Source: a virus. Taken from it: 64,000 nucleotides of DNA. This document shows positions 62,822-64,000 of this stretch, in pieces. Made by a program: the position numbers and the translations under genes. The stretch is from the IMG/VR virus record IMGVR_UViG_3300031227_011455, positions 1-64,000 of that record; one strand, 5' to 3'. The notes below the pieces were generated by a model. It was not told the origin of the DNA, made no database searches, and was given only the letters and a program-made list of their open reading frames with translations. How positions within the stretch are numbered: position 1 is the stretch's first letter; each line of letters begins with the position of its first letter.

Positions 62822-63541
62822 CTAAAAAAAAGGAGTTATACCTTTTAAGAAAGAAGTTCCTGCTGCAACACTATCATCAATTTTTGACATCATTCCATCA
62901 ACCTGATTATTTACTTGTTCTATCGCTTGAATCTGTGCACTTCCAATTCCTTGAGATTCTAATAATGCTGTAGTATCTAATTCTCCATTTCCTTTAAAAT
63001 TATATTTTGATAGAAAACCTTGTAATCTTGCAGCTCTTGCAGTTATATCTTTTCCGCAAATAGCACTTATACAATCTAAAATTTTTAGTGATTCTGGAGT
63101 TATTATATCAACTTTTGCTGTTTTTGCTTGATCTTTCAAAGCGTCAACTAAATTTGAAGCACTAAATTCAGAAGGAATTCCTGATGCTAATGTACTTAAA
63201 AGTTGACTTGAGTTTGACTTAATTTCATTTTTAAAAGCTCTAGATAAAGTTGATGGTTGTGAAAGCATTGCATCATTTTTAGTAAATGAACACGCATTAA
63301 TCAAATCAACTAGTTCATCATATTCATCTAAAGGAGGAATAAGATTGTCTGTATTCTTTGCAATATTTTGTGAAAATTTATCTAAAGCTTCTTGCGGAGA
63401 CCAACCTAATATACCTGCTAATCCAATTGTTAATGATCGTAATTTATCATCTAATTTACTTTCAACTGCAGATAATTGATCCATTCTATTATCAAATTCA
63501 TCTGTTAATTTAGAACAAAAACCATTCTTTATTATACTCAT
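62822..63541 (-). CDS. baseplate-region hypothetical protein
   Basis: This 239-residue helical protein begins MSIIKNGFCSKLTDEFD and has alanine/leucine/serine-rich amphipathic helices. It lies just after the spike-like gene and is likely a tail or baseplate component by context. No family recognised. Confidence 0.6.
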   Translation of the reverse strand: MSIIKNGFCSKLTDEFDNRMDQLSAVESKLDDKLRSLTIGLAGILGWSPQEALDKFSQNIAKNTDNLIPPLDEYDELVDLINACSFTKNDAMLSQPSTLSRAFKNEIKSNSSQLLSTLASGIPSEFSASNLVDALKDQAKTAKVDIITPESLKILDCISAICGKDITARAARLQGFLSKYNFKGNGELDTTALLESQGIGSAQIQAIEQVNNQVDGMMSKIDDSVAAGTSFLKGITPFF

Positions 63542-63558
63542 TTAAAAACTTCTCCTTT

Positions 63559-64000
63559 CTATCTATCACCGTTTGGATCTGGATCACCTGCATCATCTGC
63601 TGGTGATGCTGAACCTGTCATTTCATTTACTCCAACACCATCTAAATTTATTAAACCTGATGCTAAATTATTAATAGTTCCTCCAGATTGAGTATTTGAA
63701 TTACCTCCAGCTTTTGAATTTACAGTTCCTCCAGCTTGAAGATTAATGTTACCTCCAGTTTTAAAATTAATACTATCTGTAGCCGACATAAATATTCCAC
63801 CGTTTGATTTTACATTTACATCTCCATTAACTAAAACATGTAATTTCTGATTTTCTATATCAAAATTTATATAATCACCCTTATAAGTTTTAACTAAAAT
63901 TTTTTCTTTTCCATCTCTTTCGTCAATTAAAAATGTAGTTTGATTATCAAGAATTGTATAAACAGAATCTGTATCACCACTTGGAGGATCTTTCAACTGC
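63559..64000 (-). CDS. baseplate spike-like protein, C-terminal part (partial, N-terminus outside window)
   Basis: The frame is open to the window edge, so this is the last part of a longer gene; a TTG near the edge is not a true start. The region TFLIDERDGKEKI and ITFLIDE-type strands lead into a repeat of short beta-turn units (NGDVNVKSNGG, FKTGGNINLQAGG, VNSKAGGNSNTQSGG), typical of beta-helical spikes in gp5/VgrG-like tail tips. The tail ends in a Pro/Asp-rich tip. Confidence 0.7.
   Translation of the reverse strand, partial: QLKDPPSGDTDSVYTILDNQTTFLIDERDGKEKILVKTYKGDYINFDIENQKLHVLVNGDVNVKSNGGIFMSATDSINFKTGGNINLQAGGTVNSKAGGNSNTQSGGTINNLASGLINLDGVGVNEMTGSASPADDAGDPDPNGDR

Noticed and set aside
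1-64000. CRISPR arrays, insertion sequences and integrase or attachment sites
   Set aside because: I found no regularly spaced direct repeats, transposase motifs or integrase-like genes in the window.

Overview
The window looks like an internal segment of a large (jumbo), tailed, T4-like phage or prophage genome. It carries a terminase large subunit, a tape-measure-like protein, baseplate proteins, a split type II topoisomerase, an SbcC/SbcD (gp46/gp47-like) pair, a UvsW-like helicase, and two complete sets of phage-type multisubunit RNA polymerase. Every gene I can support lies on the minus strand; the plus-strand ORFs are shadows. The DNA is very AT-rich. Ribosome binding sites are strong AGGAG/GGAGG types, stop-start overlaps (ATGA, TAATG) are common, and TGA, TAA and TAG all act as stops, so the genetic code looks standard. 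The host is probably a low-GC bacterium such as Bacillota, but nothing in the window fixes it. I found no tRNA, CRISPR array or insertion sequence.

Layout from low to high coordinates (transcription runs the other way). 1-6206 is a structural and packaging block: tape-measure-like protein, HEMMH metallopeptidase-like protein, terminase, baseplate hub-like protein and a DUF5661-like protein. 6207-7500 is a regulatory stretch around a Thg1-like tRNA(His) guanylyltransferase of visibly higher GC. 7502-17360 holds mostly unknown small genes with a methyltransferase, a VWA protein, a DUF262 protein and FolE2. 17440-23475 is RNA polymerase set 1 (beta' upstream of beta). 23468-31190 contains a ubiquitin-like conjugation locus. 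31207-42530 holds a radical SAM/SPASM enzyme, SbcC/SbcD, helicase, DNA methyltransferase, QueD and many small genes. 42542-51952 has the topoisomerase, proteins sharing a TNSSST leader, a VWA plus AAA pair and an SSB-like protein. 52104-60562 is RNA polymerase set 2 with accessory genes. 60695-64000 has peptidyl-tRNA hydrolase 2 and further structural or baseplate genes.

The most exciting part is 23858-30831. Transcribed in order are an 830-residue protein with an E2-like LPN...Cys signature, a JAMM (JAB) peptidase, a ThiF/E1-like enzyme, and a SAP/Rho_N-like domain fused to a beta-grasp ubiquitin-like domain ending in GRKG. This gene content resembles the PRTRC A/B/C/F set known from plasmids and integrative elements. 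After two hairpins and three small genes there is a second E1-like gene and a second small E2-like gene with an HPN...Cys signature. The second pair overlaps, gene by gene, into the operon of RNA polymerase set 1. A phage-encoded protein-conjugation pathway next to a phage RNA polymerase is the inference; it rests on motif reading only. The JAMM gene also seems to continue in the +1 frame into a cysteine-rich tail.

Other points: a 17-base motif is repeated exactly upstream of two operons just after terminators and looks like a phage promoter. Two hairpins share an identical 13-base downstream element. FolE2 and QueD together suggest a deazaguanine (preQ0-type) pathway.
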